Positions 1-9,718 of a stretch of DNA of 64,000 nt are shown in pieces. Every line of letters starts with the position of its first letter. Within the stretch, counting starts at the first letter, position 1. A program made the position numbers and the translations under genes. Source of the DNA: CAVQWH01 sp963717595 (lineage in GTDB: Bacteria; Patescibacteriota; Saccharimonadia; Saccharimonadales; Saccharimonadaceae); NCBI GenBank assembly GCA_963717595.1, contig CAVQWH010000001.1, forward strand, positions 62,001 through 126,000. The letters run 5' to 3'. The notes beneath the pieces are model-generated. The model was not told the DNA's origin and did not search any database. It saw only the letters and a program-made list of their open reading frames with translations.

Positions 1-2457
1 ATTAGCGGCAGAGCAACTTTTTGCAAGCTTGCACGGGATCTTACGAGATAAAAAAGAATTGCGTGCTAACGGGGGAATACAAGAGCACGTTAGCTTTGAA
101 ATAGCAGCAATTGGTAAGAAAATCCGTTTTTACGTGTGGGCTCCAAGACACCTTCAAAATTTTGTCGAAGGCCAAATATATGCCCAATATCCAACTGTAC
201 AAATACATGAAGCTGATGACGATTACACACGCCGGCAACTTGAACATAACGTAGTCTACACCGCAGAACTGTCTATGGTAGACAACGAGGTGCTGCCAAT
301 TAAAACTTTTCAAAGTTTTGAGGTGGATCCACTGGCAGGAATTACTGCTACGCTAGCAAAGCTAGAAGATCAAGACGAAGAGATGTGGATACAAGTATTA
401 GCTCGTCCAATCGCCGACGACTGGCACCGTCAAGCTTCCCGCTATGCTGATAGGGTGAAGAGCGGGGGACCAAGTAGCGAACTATTAAATAACAGCTATT
501 TATCATACATCGGTGGTCTACTTTCTGCACTCTGGCAACCGCCTGCGCAAAAAAGTGGTGGGGACTCTGCTAGTTTGTCTGAGCGTCAAAAAACCAGACT
601 TTCTGAAGTAGAGAAGAAATCCACAAAACTAGGCTACCAGGTAAAAATACGCTTGGCATACTTAGGTAACAACCAACCCACTGCTAAACATAGAATGCAG
701 GCGATCGTTGGTACTTTCAAACAGTTTAATAGTACTAACTTAAATGGCTTCAAACTTAAAAAAGCTAGCTTTAACAGAGATGATATTGCTGAATATGCAG
801 CTAGGTTTTTTGCAGATAGGGGATTTATTTTAAACATAGAGGAGCTAGCTAGTGTATTTCACTTACCCCACACTAACGTAGAAACACCGAATATTGTCTG
901 GGCTACTAACAAAACTGCTGAGCCACCTTCTAGCTTACCGATAGTTACTAACGAAAACGTCAATGACGACGCAATAAGCGCTTTTGGCTTAACTAACTTT
1001 AGGGGGGTTAATTATCAATTTGGTCTGCTGCGAAGTGATCGCAATAGGCATGTTTACATCATCGGCCAAACTGGCACTGGTAAATCTGGGTTGCTTGAAC
1101 TATTTGCCTTAAGTGATGTTTTCCATAATCATGGCTATGCAATTATCGATCCTCACGGTGACTTTGCAGTGAATAACATGCGTTTTATACCACCGCATAG
1201 AGTGAAAGATGTAGTCTATTTTAATCCAGCTGATACTGCATATCCTCTTGGATTTAACCCTATGGAAGTCTACGATCCAGGTCAAAAAAATAATATTAGC
1301 TCAGAAATTATAGGCGTCTTGAAGCGAATGTTTGGCAATAGCTGGTGCCAAGGTTGGAGTACATACTGCGCTACACAATCTTAGCGTTACTTGATTACCC
1401 AAACTCCACTATGCTTGATATAACCCGAATGCTAACTGACAAAAAATTCCGTGCGGAAGTATTAAAACACTGTAAAGATGAAGTGGTGCTTAACTTTTGG
1501 AAGGTTGAGTTTGCTAGTTGGAACGATAAATTTGCCGCAGAGGCAGTAGCACCGGTGCTCAATAAGGTGGGTGCCTTTACTGCTAACCCTATAATTCGGA
1601 ATATTATTGGCCAACCAAAGAGTACATTTAATATTCGCAAGATTATGGATGAAGGTAAAATTTTAATTGTTAACTTGTCTAAAGGCCTAGTAGGGGAGGA
1701 TAACGCAGGAATCCTTGGCTCTTTCTTAGTAACTAAAATACAGCTTGCCGCAATGAGCCGCAGTGACATACCTAAAATCGAAGATAGGCGACCATTTTAT
1801 TTATATGTAGATGAGTTCCAAAACTTTGCAACTGACTCGTTTGCAACCATTTTAAGTGAGGCTAGAAAATATGGACTCAATTTAACCGTAGCCAACCAGT
1901 ATGTTTCCCAGATGGAGGATACTGTACGGGATGCAGTTTTTGGTAACGTAGGAACTATGATATCGTTCCGAGTTAGCGCTGACGATGCACCAGTTCTAGC
2001 TAAACCGTTTGCACCCCAGTTTGAGCCAGAAGATTTGCTACAAATGGCTAATCGACACTTTATAGCCACCATGGTTATAGAGGGCGAGAAGGCACCGGCT
2101 TTTAGTGCTACTACTCTCACGCTTCCCCATATTCATCAAGATAACTCCGAGCAAATTGTTGCCAACTCTCGGCAACACTACAGCCGGCCACGTGTCGAAG
2201 TAGAGAAGGAGATACACGACCTACTAAACCCTCCTTCTGACTCTAAAGAAGCTCAGCAACCTGCGCAGCCTGCTAAAAAGAAAGCTGCACATCCATCACC
2301 ATCAAATGAACCTACTAGACCTTCCTCAGAAGAAAGCACTAAGCAAGCCCCTAAAAAACGGACTCGTTCACGATCTAGAAGTAAAAACAAACCATCCAAC
2401 TCCCAACCTCAAAAGGGTGATAGCGAGCACACTTTAAAGCTCCACCACAAAAACTAG
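1..2457 (+). CDS. VirD4/TraG-like type IV secretion coupling ATPase, 5'-truncated by the window, frameshifted
   Basis: The gene encodes a hexameric-type DNA-pumping or coupling ATPase of the VirD4/TraG/FtsK group, normally at the inner membrane feeding DNA or protein to a type IV secretion channel. The frame is open to base 2, so the true start lies upstream. A P-loop GQTGTGKS lies at 1064-1087 and a Walker B strand with V-D-E-F at about 1795-1824. The C-terminus (about 2220-2457) is a Lys/Arg/Ser/Pro-rich disordered tail. The reading frame breaks at 1346-1347: ...MFGNSW is followed after a 2-base remnant by PRLEYILRY in the next frame, so one base is missing and both halves are otherwise intact. 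No other secretion genes are visible downstream. It could also be a VirB4-like ATPase; the family call is firm, the partner system unknown. Confidence 0.75.
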
Positions 2458-3085
2458 AAGTTGATTAATTTACATTAAAGAATCTGTGTTCGTTTTTTGT
2501 TCTTAATACATAAACGAAGTTTATTCCCAAAAAGTAAGGCAAAGCGTTCTATGTACGCTAAAACATATAAAGCCTAGAACCATAAAAGAGAAGTGCTTAA
2601 AAAACAAACAAAAGTAATAATTTAGATAAATATAAGTCGCATATCAATGAAAATAGGTATGATAAAGGAATATATATCTTACGTCGCACAATATATCTTT
2701 TACGACATAAGAATTAGATACATAAGATGAGTTAATATACCCTCTATGGCAGGGGAGTTTTAAGGTTTAAGCCCTTTTTACTTAATAAAAGTTATAGTTT
2801 TACTTTTTAAGTAGCTGCTTAGTGCAACCAGTACTTTAGCTAGCTAAGCCTTTCAATGCTGACATAAGCCTACGCAATCGCTAAGCCGCTATGGCGTTAT
2901 CCACAGTTGCCGACAATAATTTGCTTTTTCGTGAAAACATTATTATTATACGTTCCCCACTGCTCTATCCTTGCCTACTATTTGCTTTTTTGACGTTTTA
3001 ATATTTTTATATAGTTTTTCTATTATACACTTACTCCAAGATAATAAGAACAAAAAACGAACATGGACGACGAGGCGGGGAGTTA
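2458..3085. other. AT-rich gene-free region between convergent genes
   Basis: These 628 bases separate the 3' ends of the TraG-like gene and ftsQ. I see no convincing coding frame. They hold a perfect 19-bp inverted repeat pair (see the repeat entry), a single DnaA-box match TTATCCACA at 2897-2905, several AT-rich runs, and minus-strand TATAAT hexamers near 3020-3030 and 2945-2955 that could start a small transcript. One DnaA box and no dnaA/dnaN neighbour is too little to call an origin. Confidence 0.5.
2487..3063. repeat. 577-bp segment with perfect 19-bp terminal inverted repeats
   Basis: Left arm 2487-2505 reads TGTTCGTTTTTTGTTCTTA. Right arm 3045-3063 is its exact reverse complement. 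The arms bound a 577-bp AT-rich, non-coding segment. This is the form of a small non-autonomous (MITE-like) element or IS remnant. At most a 2-bp TG flank duplication is seen. The poly-T arms could instead be a transcription or replication signal. No transposase is present. Confidence 0.4.
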
Positions 3086-4004
3086 CTAGCGGTAGAAAGC
3101 TCTACCAACTACCCGTATATCAACATAATGCGGCGTTATATGATGCTGCTTAAGATAACCAATTACTCTTTGCATATCTTGAACCTGAGCTGCTACATCC
3201 CGATTAATACTAGCTTTAAAAAAGTAACTCTCCCCTTTTAGCTTCACATCCACCTCACGGGTAACGCCTGCTGGTATAGTAAGAGTTTCTACCTTGCCAA
3301 GACCAGTAGACTCTACTCTAGAAACAACTCTACCCAAAAAAGCTAGCAGCTGGCTTGATGCTACCGTAGAATTACTGTTACTAATATTTAAGATTACTCC
3401 TATCTATCACAGAGACTTCCGGTTTGGTGTAATAGTTTTTTGAAAAAGCTATGCCTGTAGCATCAACAAGATACTCTTTACTACCTAATTTCCAGTCAAT
3501 AACGGGCTTTCTAAGCTCTATATTGTAGTTACCATAACCAATCTCGCCTCCGGAGCTTGAAATACTAACAACCTCAGGAAGTTTTTGGCTAACGTACTCA
3601 CTCAATCTTGCATTATTAAGAATAAACCGAAACCTCTCCAAAGGATGGGCTTTAAAATATTTGCTTATCATAACTGCATAACGATCCTTGCTGGGCTGCA
3701 ATGAAGGAGCCGGGGTGTAGGTAATAGTTTTTACATTAACGGCGTACTGCGTCATGAGCCAATACGTACCTGCTACTAAAATAAGCATGCATGCTAAAAG
3801 TAAACTCAATTTACGACGTCGACGTCTTAGGGTATGTGACTGGAGCCGTGAAGATTCCATATCAGTATGCCGCTTGGTCGTCTTTACTTTAGGTGACGAA
3901 CTCCCCGAGAGAGTGCGGCTACGTCGAAAAACATAGCCGCCTAATTCTTCCTCAGCTTTAGGCTGACGTTGAGGTTTCGAAGATTTTTTTCTCAGCCAAG
4001 ACAT
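3086..4004 (-). CDS. ftsQ: Cell division protein FtsQ/DivIB (frameshifted)
   Basis: FtsQ/DivIB is a single-pass membrane protein that links FtsL and FtsB-type proteins to the division machinery. The sequence has a basic cytosolic N-terminus of about 65 residues, one membrane segment (about residues 66-86, LSLLLACMLILVAGTYWLM), and an extracytoplasmic part consistent with POTRA and beta domains. It is the last gene of the dcw operon, 4 bases after murG. The upstream frame stops at 3381 after IDRSNLKY. Removing one A from the run near 3385 joins it to ISNSNSTVASSQLLAFLGRV and a C-terminal domain ending at 3086, about 305 residues in all. The full-length reconstruction fits the family better than a truncated protein. 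Confidence 0.72.
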
Positions 4005-4008
4005 GGTA

Positions 4009-5178
4009 TCATTCCCCTCTTTTAGCAGAGCTGACAGCTCTTTCTATCAAGTCTACAGTTTCACTAGCAGAACCAGGTTTAGAGAATTTATGTAGCTTTT
4101 GGCCTAGACTCTTCCTTAGCTTACTGTCTTTGAGTAAATTAATAACAGCCTGTTTTATTAAATCTGGATTATCCATCATACTTTTTTCATCCAAAACCTT
4201 AATAGCCCCTGCCTTTTCATAGACTCTAGCATTTTTTATTTGATGGCCAGCTGTTAGTAGGGCGTTAGGCACCACAATTGTTGCCTTCCCTAGCCCGGCC
4301 AATTCTAGCATAGTTGTGGCTCCTGCACGCGTAATCACCAAATCAGCCGCACCCATCAATTGAGCCATGTTATTTTCCACAAATGGCAAAAGTTTATAAT
4401 TATCATCTGAAGGCGCTTTAGGCTTGCATTCATCATATTGACTAGCACCACATATGTGAATAATTGATGCATAACCTAGCAAATCGTTAGCAACTTTTAG
4501 AACCGTTTCGTTAATATTGCGCGCCCCAAGCCCGCCGCCAGTAATCAGTAGTAAGGGCTTAGTTTTTGAAAAACCCAAGCTTTGCTTAGCGTCTTGTTGT
4601 CTGGCCTCACTAAGGGGTTCAAACTCTTCGCCAATAGGAATCCCTACGTAGTGAGACTTGCTAGCTGGATAAGAATAGTTTTCAAGTGGGGCGCCAGTTA
4701 AAATTAAGCTAGCAAAATTAGAGAGGATGCGGTTAGTCAGTCCAGGGTACGTATCTGAATCATGTATTACCAGCGGAATACCCAGTAGCTTAGCAGACAG
4801 GCCGACCGGTAAACAAACAAAACCTCCTTTAGCGAATACAATTTGTGGACGCCAAAAAATCAATCCGAATAAACTCTGGAAAAAGCCAATAATAAACAGT
4901 AGTAAATCACGAATATTCTTTAATAAAGTAGAAATATCCCCTACTCTCTGTAAAAAGGTACGCCCATGATAACGACGCAGCTTACCGGCAAAAATAGTTT
5001 TCACTGGCACATCAAGTAAGTTGGCTTGAGAAACAATTCTTTTAGCCTGTTCGGCAAAGCCTCGGTCACACCAAAAGCGGACTTCGACTTTTTTATTGCG
5101 CTTTTTAAGCTCCTTGATAATAGCGACGATTGGCGTTACGTGACCGCCCGATCCTCCGCCGACTGTCAGTATTCTCAT
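4009..5178 (-). CDS. murG: UDP-GlcNAc:lipid I GlcNAc transferase MurG
   Basis: MurG adds GlcNAc to lipid I at the cytosolic face of the membrane, giving lipid II. The GT28 N-domain opens with the glycine-rich loop GGGSGGH (residues 7-13). HDSDTYPG lies near 139, a second glycine loop GGGLGARN at 214-221, and the UDP-GlcNAc site RAGATTMLELAG near 284. I choose ATG 5178 because MRILTVGGG is the family N-terminus and AAGGGA precedes it; the frame is open further upstream but without family similarity. It overlaps the end of ftsW by 74 bases, which suggests translational coupling. About 389 residues, normal length. Confidence 0.93.
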   Translation of the reverse strand: MRILTVGGGSGGHVTPIVAIIKELKKRNKKVEVRFWCDRGFAEQAKRIVSQANLLDVPVKTIFAGKLRRYHGRTFLQRVGDISTLLKNIRDLLLFIIGFFQSLFGLIFWRPQIVFAKGGFVCLPVGLSAKLLGIPLVIHDSDTYPGLTNRILSNFASLILTGAPLENYSYPASKSHYVGIPIGEEFEPLSEARQQDAKQSLGFSKTKPLLLITGGGLGARNINETVLKVANDLLGYASIIHICGASQYDECKPKAPSDDNYKLLPFVENNMAQLMGAADLVITRAGATTMLELAGLGKATIVVPNALLTAGHQIKNARVYEKAGAIKVLDEKSMMDNPDLIKQAVINLLKDSKLRKSLGQKLHKFSKPGSASETVDLIERAVSSAKRGE

Positions 5179-6370
5179 GTGTTTTCCCTTCATCAAACCT
5201 AATGTGAGTAGTATAACGCGAAATCTGAAAAACCAGTCCAAGGGCCGCCATAATGAAAATTAAGCTAGTTCCACCAAAACTAAGAAGTGGCAACGTAATA
5301 CCGGTAAGTGGAAAAACTCCTATCATAGCTCCAATATTAACAATTGTATGAGTACCTATCCAACCGAAAGTTCCCGCTACAATCATACGCATAGTCGGAC
5401 TTTCCACATAATCCATAATTCTCAGTAAGCGCATCAGTAAAGCTACAAACAACACAATAAGTGCTAGAAGCCCGACAAACCCGAATATTTCACCCATAAT
5501 AGCAAAAATAGAGTCATTAATTGCTTCCGGTAAATATCCATATGCTTGTACGCTCTTTCCTAATCCTAGTCCTAATAATCCGCCTGTACCTAGGGCAATT
5601 TTAGCTTGGCGAATATGGTAACCTGATGAGTCGGCAGAGCTTCCTCCTGATTGATTGAAAAAAGTTTCCACTCTAGCCAACCTGTGAGGAGCCATTAATA
5701 TAAATCCTATTCCTACAACAAGTAGTGCCCCTAAAGCAAGTAAACCAATTCGCTTATTAATACCAGCTACAAATGCCATAACGGCTATAATGCCTAGCAT
5801 CGCTATACCGCTACCCATATCATTCTGAAAACCTACTATAAATAGTGTTGCTAGCCCCACTACTATACCTAGAGGAAAAATGGTGTCACTTATGCTGTTT
5901 ACCTTGCCTTGCTGGATACGACGCCCTAAAAATCCTGCCGTAAAGAGCAGTAGGCTAAACTTAACAAACTCGGCTGGCTGAAAGCTTGCAAAACCAAAAT
6001 TAAACCAGCGGCACGCTCCGTATGTACACAAGACTGCATGAGATCCCACGGCACCAAGAAATGCTAAAACTACACATGACAGTAAAGCTATAATTAAAAT
6101 TTTACCAGCGTATTTTTGCCACCAATTCAATGGAACAGCCGCAACCACACCAAAAGTAAAAATACTTAAAGCCAAGTATGATAACTGGCGCTGCATAAAA
6201 GATGCTTGGCTGGAGGCTGACCCGGCACTTGCTGGGCTTAAAGCGTATAGGACTACTAAGCCAAGTAAGAGCAAGATGCCAACATATAATATTATTTGAT
6301 AATCAGGACGGTGACGCCTCACTAGATGGCGCACTTCATTATTTATATTACTTATGTTTCTCCGAGCCAT
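5105..6370 (-). CDS. ftsW: SEDS-family lipid II polymerase FtsW
   Basis: FtsW polymerises lipid II into septal glycan strands together with the class B PBP. The 421-residue protein has about ten membrane helices after a short basic N-terminus. It shows the SEDS landmark region GTGGLLGLGLGKS...PEAINDSIFAIMGE (about residues 255-290) with the essential Asp in the extracellular loop. It lies in the dcw order mraY-ftsW-murG, one base after the mraY stop, and its 3' end overlaps murG. RodA is the alternative name, but the cluster and the FtsI-type partner favour FtsW. Confidence 0.9.
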   Translation of the reverse strand: MARRNISNINNEVRHLVRRHRPDYQIILYVGILLLLGLVVLYALSPASAGSASSQASFMQRQLSYLALSIFTFGVVAAVPLNWWQKYAGKILIIALLSCVVLAFLGAVGSHAVLCTYGACRWFNFGFASFQPAEFVKFSLLLFTAGFLGRRIQQGKVNSISDTIFPLGIVVGLATLFIVGFQNDMGSGIAMLGIIAVMAFVAGINKRIGLLALGALLVVGIGFILMAPHRLARVETFFNQSGGSSADSSGYHIRQAKIALGTGGLLGLGLGKSVQAYGYLPEAINDSIFAIMGEIFGFVGLLALIVLFVALLMRLLRIMDYVESPTMRMIVAGTFGWIGTHTIVNIGAMIGVFPLTGITLPLLSFGGTSLIFIMAALGLVFQISRYTTHIRFDEGKTHENTDSRRRIGRSRNANRRYYQGA

Positions 6371-6371
6371 C

Positions 6372-7412
6372 TTATACGTAGCCCCCTACCAAGGCTAGCC
6401 ACAAGCCTACAAAACCAACAACTCCCGAGATTACCCAAAACCGCATAGTCACCTTAGTTTCAGGCCAACCTTGCGCCTCTAAATGGTGATGAATCGGTGC
6501 TGAAATAAACACCTTGCGTTTGAATAGTTTCTTACTAGTAATTTGGATTAAACTTGACCCGGCTTCAACCACAAACAATAAGCCAATGATCGGCAACAGA
6601 AATAGTGTATTGGTTAACATAGCTACAACACCCAAAGCTGTGCCTAGGGCAAATGAGCCCACATCACCCATGAAAAACCTGGCAGGATAAATGTTAAACC
6701 ACATATAACTAACTAGTGCACCAATAACCGTAAAGCAAAAACCGGCTATGCCAAAGTTGCCCTGCAAGAACGCTATTATAGCAAAAACTCCATATGCAGT
6801 AGCTAGCAGCCCCCCTGCTAAACCATCGAGTCCGTCGCTAATATTAACTGCATTCCCAGTCGATATAACTGCCAATACAAACAAAGGTATTATCCAGACC
6901 CCTAAGAACACTTCGCCCAAAAATGGCACATGGATTTCTGTATAGCCCAGTTTAACGTAAAAATACCAAGCCAAAGCTGCCGAAACAGCTACAATCATGA
7001 AGAATTTTACGCTTGAGCGTAGTCCCCTGACTCCCCCGCCTAATCCTTTTATGTTAATAATGTCATCTAATAAACCTACTGCGCCACCGCCAATAAGTGC
7101 AGCTAGAGGTAGCCAGGTTTGGCGCCGGTCTAAATTAAATAGTAGTGTAACCGCAGCCACTGAAACAATTGTGATAGTTCCAGCCATAGTGGGAATATTT
7201 CTTTTAAATTTTTCAGCATGCAGTTTTGTAAAAATTTTTAGCTTTTCTCCAGTAGTGGAAGCACTGCGTTGTTTTTTCCAGAATTTATAGCGGTAAGCTA
7301 GGAATGTATAAACAGGAGTTAGAAGCATGGCTATAGCAAAACTTCCGGCACTTAAAGCAAACAAGTCACCTATGTGATTTGTTAGCTGAGATAATGTTGC
7401 GGCAGAATTCAT
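6372..7412 (-). CDS. mraY: Phospho-MurNAc-pentapeptide transferase MraY
   Basis: MraY moves phospho-MurNAc-pentapeptide from UDP to undecaprenyl phosphate, making lipid I. Family signatures are all present: the aspartate pair in GLLDDIINIKG, the loop NAVNISDGLDGLAGG, MGDVGSFALG, and the histidine motif APIHHHLE near the C-terminus. About ten membrane helices, 346 residues. An AGGA element sits 8 bases before ATG 7412. It follows ftsI by 12 bases in the operon. Confidence 0.96.
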   Translation of the reverse strand: MNSAATLSQLTNHIGDLFALSAGSFAIAMLLTPVYTFLAYRYKFWKKQRSASTTGEKLKIFTKLHAEKFKRNIPTMAGTITIVSVAAVTLLFNLDRRQTWLPLAALIGGGAVGLLDDIINIKGLGGGVRGLRSSVKFFMIVAVSAALAWYFYVKLGYTEIHVPFLGEVFLGVWIIPLFVLAVISTGNAVNISDGLDGLAGGLLATAYGVFAIIAFLQGNFGIAGFCFTVIGALVSYMWFNIYPARFFMGDVGSFALGTALGVVAMLTNTLFLLPIIGLLFVVEAGSSLIQITSKKLFKRKVFISAPIHHHLEAQGWPETKVTMRFWVISGVVGFVGLWLALVGGYV

Positions 7413-7424
7413 TTATTTATTCCT

Positions 7425-9179
7425 TTAGTGTCCTACAGGCTGAACCTTTAAGTAATCAAGTAACCAGTTAGAAATATCAGTAAAAATTGGGTTAGCGGCT
7501 TGATTGCCAGCATAACCAGGTAACTTTGAACCTTTCACATAAACCATTATGACATAGCGGGGCGTTTGATTACCACCAAAACCTAAGTACGTACCAGTTG
7601 CATCACTTTCTCTATACTTACCAGTAACTGGGTCTATGGTTTGGGCAGTCCCGGTCTTACCGCCCACTATATAACCAGGTTTATCCTTACCGCCCGTAAC
7701 ACCTAATTGCCTGGCTTGATAAACCATGTTACGTAGTGTTGACGAAGCTTTAGTGCTAATAACATCTCTTTTTACTACTTTAGGATTATCATAAACCACA
7801 GAGCCGTTACTCTGCATAGTGCCTGCCACTAGGTTTGGCTTATAATAAGTACCGCCGTTAATCGCAGCAGAAAAGGCACTGGCTACCTGAATAATTGTTG
7901 TATTCAAACCTTGTCCGAACACCATATTCGCATAACGAACGTTGTTGCCCTGCACTGCGTGGGGTCCAATTACTATACCCGGCTGCTCGTCGGCTTGTTG
8001 AATACCCGTATTCTTCCCAAACATATAATGATTAGTGAAATAATCATATAGCTTCTCACGCGCCTGCAAATCTACTTGCCCGCCTCCCATTTGCTGCAAT
8101 ATAAAGACTGCGCCAGTATTCAGAGAGTAGCGTAATATGTCTAACATAGTTTGATGCGAGCTAGTTGGATCGCCTTCCACATTGCTAATAGTCGCGTCAT
8201 CAATTCGCACAGAGCCAGTATTATTAAATGTAGAGTTTATATTAACTGCACCACTATCTAGCCCTGCAGCCATCGTTAGAGTCTTCATTACCGACCCAAC
8301 CTCTATAGGGTCTGACACTACGCCATTTTGAAATACGCTATAGTTAGTTACCTTACTATAGTTTTGCGGGTTATAAGTTGGCCAATTAGCCATGGCTAAA
8401 ACGTTTCCATTTTGAGGATTTATAACGATTACACCGCCACTACTAGCCTCCGCTTGAGATATTCCGCGCTTTAGAGCTTGCTCGACATAGTCTTGTATAC
8501 TTCTATCTATAGTTAAAACTAAGTTTTTACCATTTTTAGCCGGAACGCGTGTATCTTTATCACCGATAGTTAAAGGAATTCTGCGAACATCTGTAACAGC
8601 CTGCAACTCACCATCACGGCCGCTTAACTCCTTATTAAGATCTCCTTCGATACCATATTGGCCGTCTCCATTGGCATTAACATAACCTAACAACTGGCTA
8701 GCTAAAGAGCCTTCGGGGTAAACCCGCTCAGTTCCCTGGGTAAAGCCTACTCCTGCTATGTTTTCTTTTTTAAGTAGCTGAGCTTGAGTTAAGCTAAGTT
8801 GCTTAGCTATCACTACATATCGAAGCTTTTTACTCTGTAAACCTTGTTTAAAATCACTCTCTAAATTACCACCGGCTATTTTCTCAAAAGCTGATATAAG
8901 TTTTCCGCGATCAGTTACTTCCTGTGGGTCCGCATAAGCTAGATAAACTGGCTCGTTTAGAACCAAAGGTACTATATTGTCACCTTCTTTAGCGTAAATT
9001 TTTCCCCGCTCAGCCGGAATAACAAATTTAGCGGTATGCTCCGCTATAGCCTGACGCTCGTAATCGTTATGACGAATAATTTGTAAGTAAAAAAGCTGCA
9101 CCACAAATATGGCCATTACCACAATTAACCCAGTGGCTAAAACTCTAGAACGGCCATGCCAGTGCAAAGATAATTTCAT
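7425..9179 (-). CDS. ftsI: Class B penicillin-binding protein, FtsI/PBP3 type
   Basis: This is the septal transpeptidase that crosslinks strands made by FtsW. One N-terminal membrane anchor (about residues 13-33) is followed by the dimerisation domain starting ERGKIYAK and the transpeptidase domain. The active-site motifs are S296-V-M-K299, S352-L-N, and K508-T-G. No PASTA domain follows. It is 584 residues long. It lies between the small FtsL-like protein and mraY, as in many dcw clusters. Confidence 0.9.
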   Translation of the reverse strand: MKLSLHWHGRSRVLATGLIVVMAIFVVQLFYLQIIRHNDYERQAIAEHTAKFVIPAERGKIYAKEGDNIVPLVLNEPVYLAYADPQEVTDRGKLISAFEKIAGGNLESDFKQGLQSKKLRYVVIAKQLSLTQAQLLKKENIAGVGFTQGTERVYPEGSLASQLLGYVNANGDGQYGIEGDLNKELSGRDGELQAVTDVRRIPLTIGDKDTRVPAKNGKNLVLTIDRSIQDYVEQALKRGISQAEASSGGVIVINPQNGNVLAMANWPTYNPQNYSKVTNYSVFQNGVVSDPIEVGSVMKTLTMAAGLDSGAVNINSTFNNTGSVRIDDATISNVEGDPTSSHQTMLDILRYSLNTGAVFILQQMGGGQVDLQAREKLYDYFTNHYMFGKNTGIQQADEQPGIVIGPHAVQGNNVRYANMVFGQGLNTTIIQVASAFSAAINGGTYYKPNLVAGTMQSNGSVVYDNPKVVKRDVISTKASSTLRNMVYQARQLGVTGGKDKPGYIVGGKTGTAQTIDPVTGKYRESDATGTYLGFGGNQTPRYVIMVYVKGSKLPGYAGNQAANPIFTDISNWLLDYLKVQPVGH

Positions 9180-9197
9180 AAACCTTTTTATTGTATG

Positions 9198-9551
9198 TTA
9201 ATCGCGCACGTAATCAACGTTGCTTGGGGTCTGATATGTTTTAGCAACGCTACTATTCTGCACGCGCTCTAACGCTTGTAAACGAGCGTTTTCTACCTCA
9301 AGATCATTCTTTTTACTAATTAATGCAGTACGCTGATCGTCCAAACTGTGTAGAGGGTAACCATACGTACCGGTCTTAGTAACTTGAGTTAGATAAATGA
9401 GCCCTAATACCGCTATCATAAGTGCCATTAGCACGGTATGAGTCACTGGGCCTAATTTTGCAGTTGCTTCATGTGCTACTACATTCTGGTTGCGTCGCCA
9501 CATGCGTTGCTGACGACTATTTACAAGTGAGCTGCTTCTATATTGATACAT
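9198..9551 (-). CDS. FtsL/DivIC-like bitopic division protein
   Basis: A 117-residue protein with a basic cytosolic N-terminus, one membrane helix (about residues 36-56, VTHTVLMALMIAVLGLIYL) and an extracellular heptad-rich segment (about 66-100) that should form a coiled coil. Its place directly before ftsI and after rsmH is the usual place of ftsL. FtsL family proteins diverge strongly, so the call rests on topology and gene order rather than on sequence. Its start is preceded by AGAGAAG and a structured intergenic region. Confidence 0.7.
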   Translation of the reverse strand: MYQYRSSSLVNSRQQRMWRRNQNVVAHEATAKLGPVTHTVLMALMIAVLGLIYLTQVTKTGTYGYPLHSLDDQRTALISKKNDLEVENARLQALERVQNSSVAKTYQTPSNVDYVRD

Positions 9552-9640
9552 TTATATTCTTCTCTTTTTTGTTTTTATTTTTGCGTCTTTGGCGGCGTAA
9601 CCGCCGGAAAACCTTTGGTTACGCCACTGTCGCGCGTAGA

Positions 9641-9703
9641 TTACCCGCGATGAACGGTGATTTTTACCGCGCGACGAGACTTGTCGACAACCTTAACTGG
9701 CAT
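9641..9703 (-). CDS. 20-residue ORF between rsmH and ftsL-like gene (possible leader peptide)
   Basis: ATG 9703 lies 15 bases after the rsmH stop with a well-placed AAAGGA ribosome site. It encodes MPVKVVDKSRRAVKITVHRG and ends at TAA 9641. The ORF overlaps an inverted repeat GTCGCGCG/CGCGCGAC. A second stem, GCGTAACC/GGTTACGC, follows before the FtsL-like gene. This arrangement resembles a leader peptide plus an attenuator-type structure, or a genuine micro-protein. No function can be assigned. Confidence 0.4.
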   Translation of the reverse strand: MPVKVVDKSRRAVKITVHRG

Positions 9704-9718
9704 AACAAGTCCTTTCTT

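Noticed and set aside
2670..2720. dif-like site (ATATATCTT/TTACG repeat)
   Set aside because: Direct rather than inverted arms, and no XerCD-type 11-6-11 layout.
2897..2905. DnaA box as evidence for an origin
   Set aside because: Only one box, no dnaA or dnaN nearby, and no 13-mer AT repeats in an ordered array.
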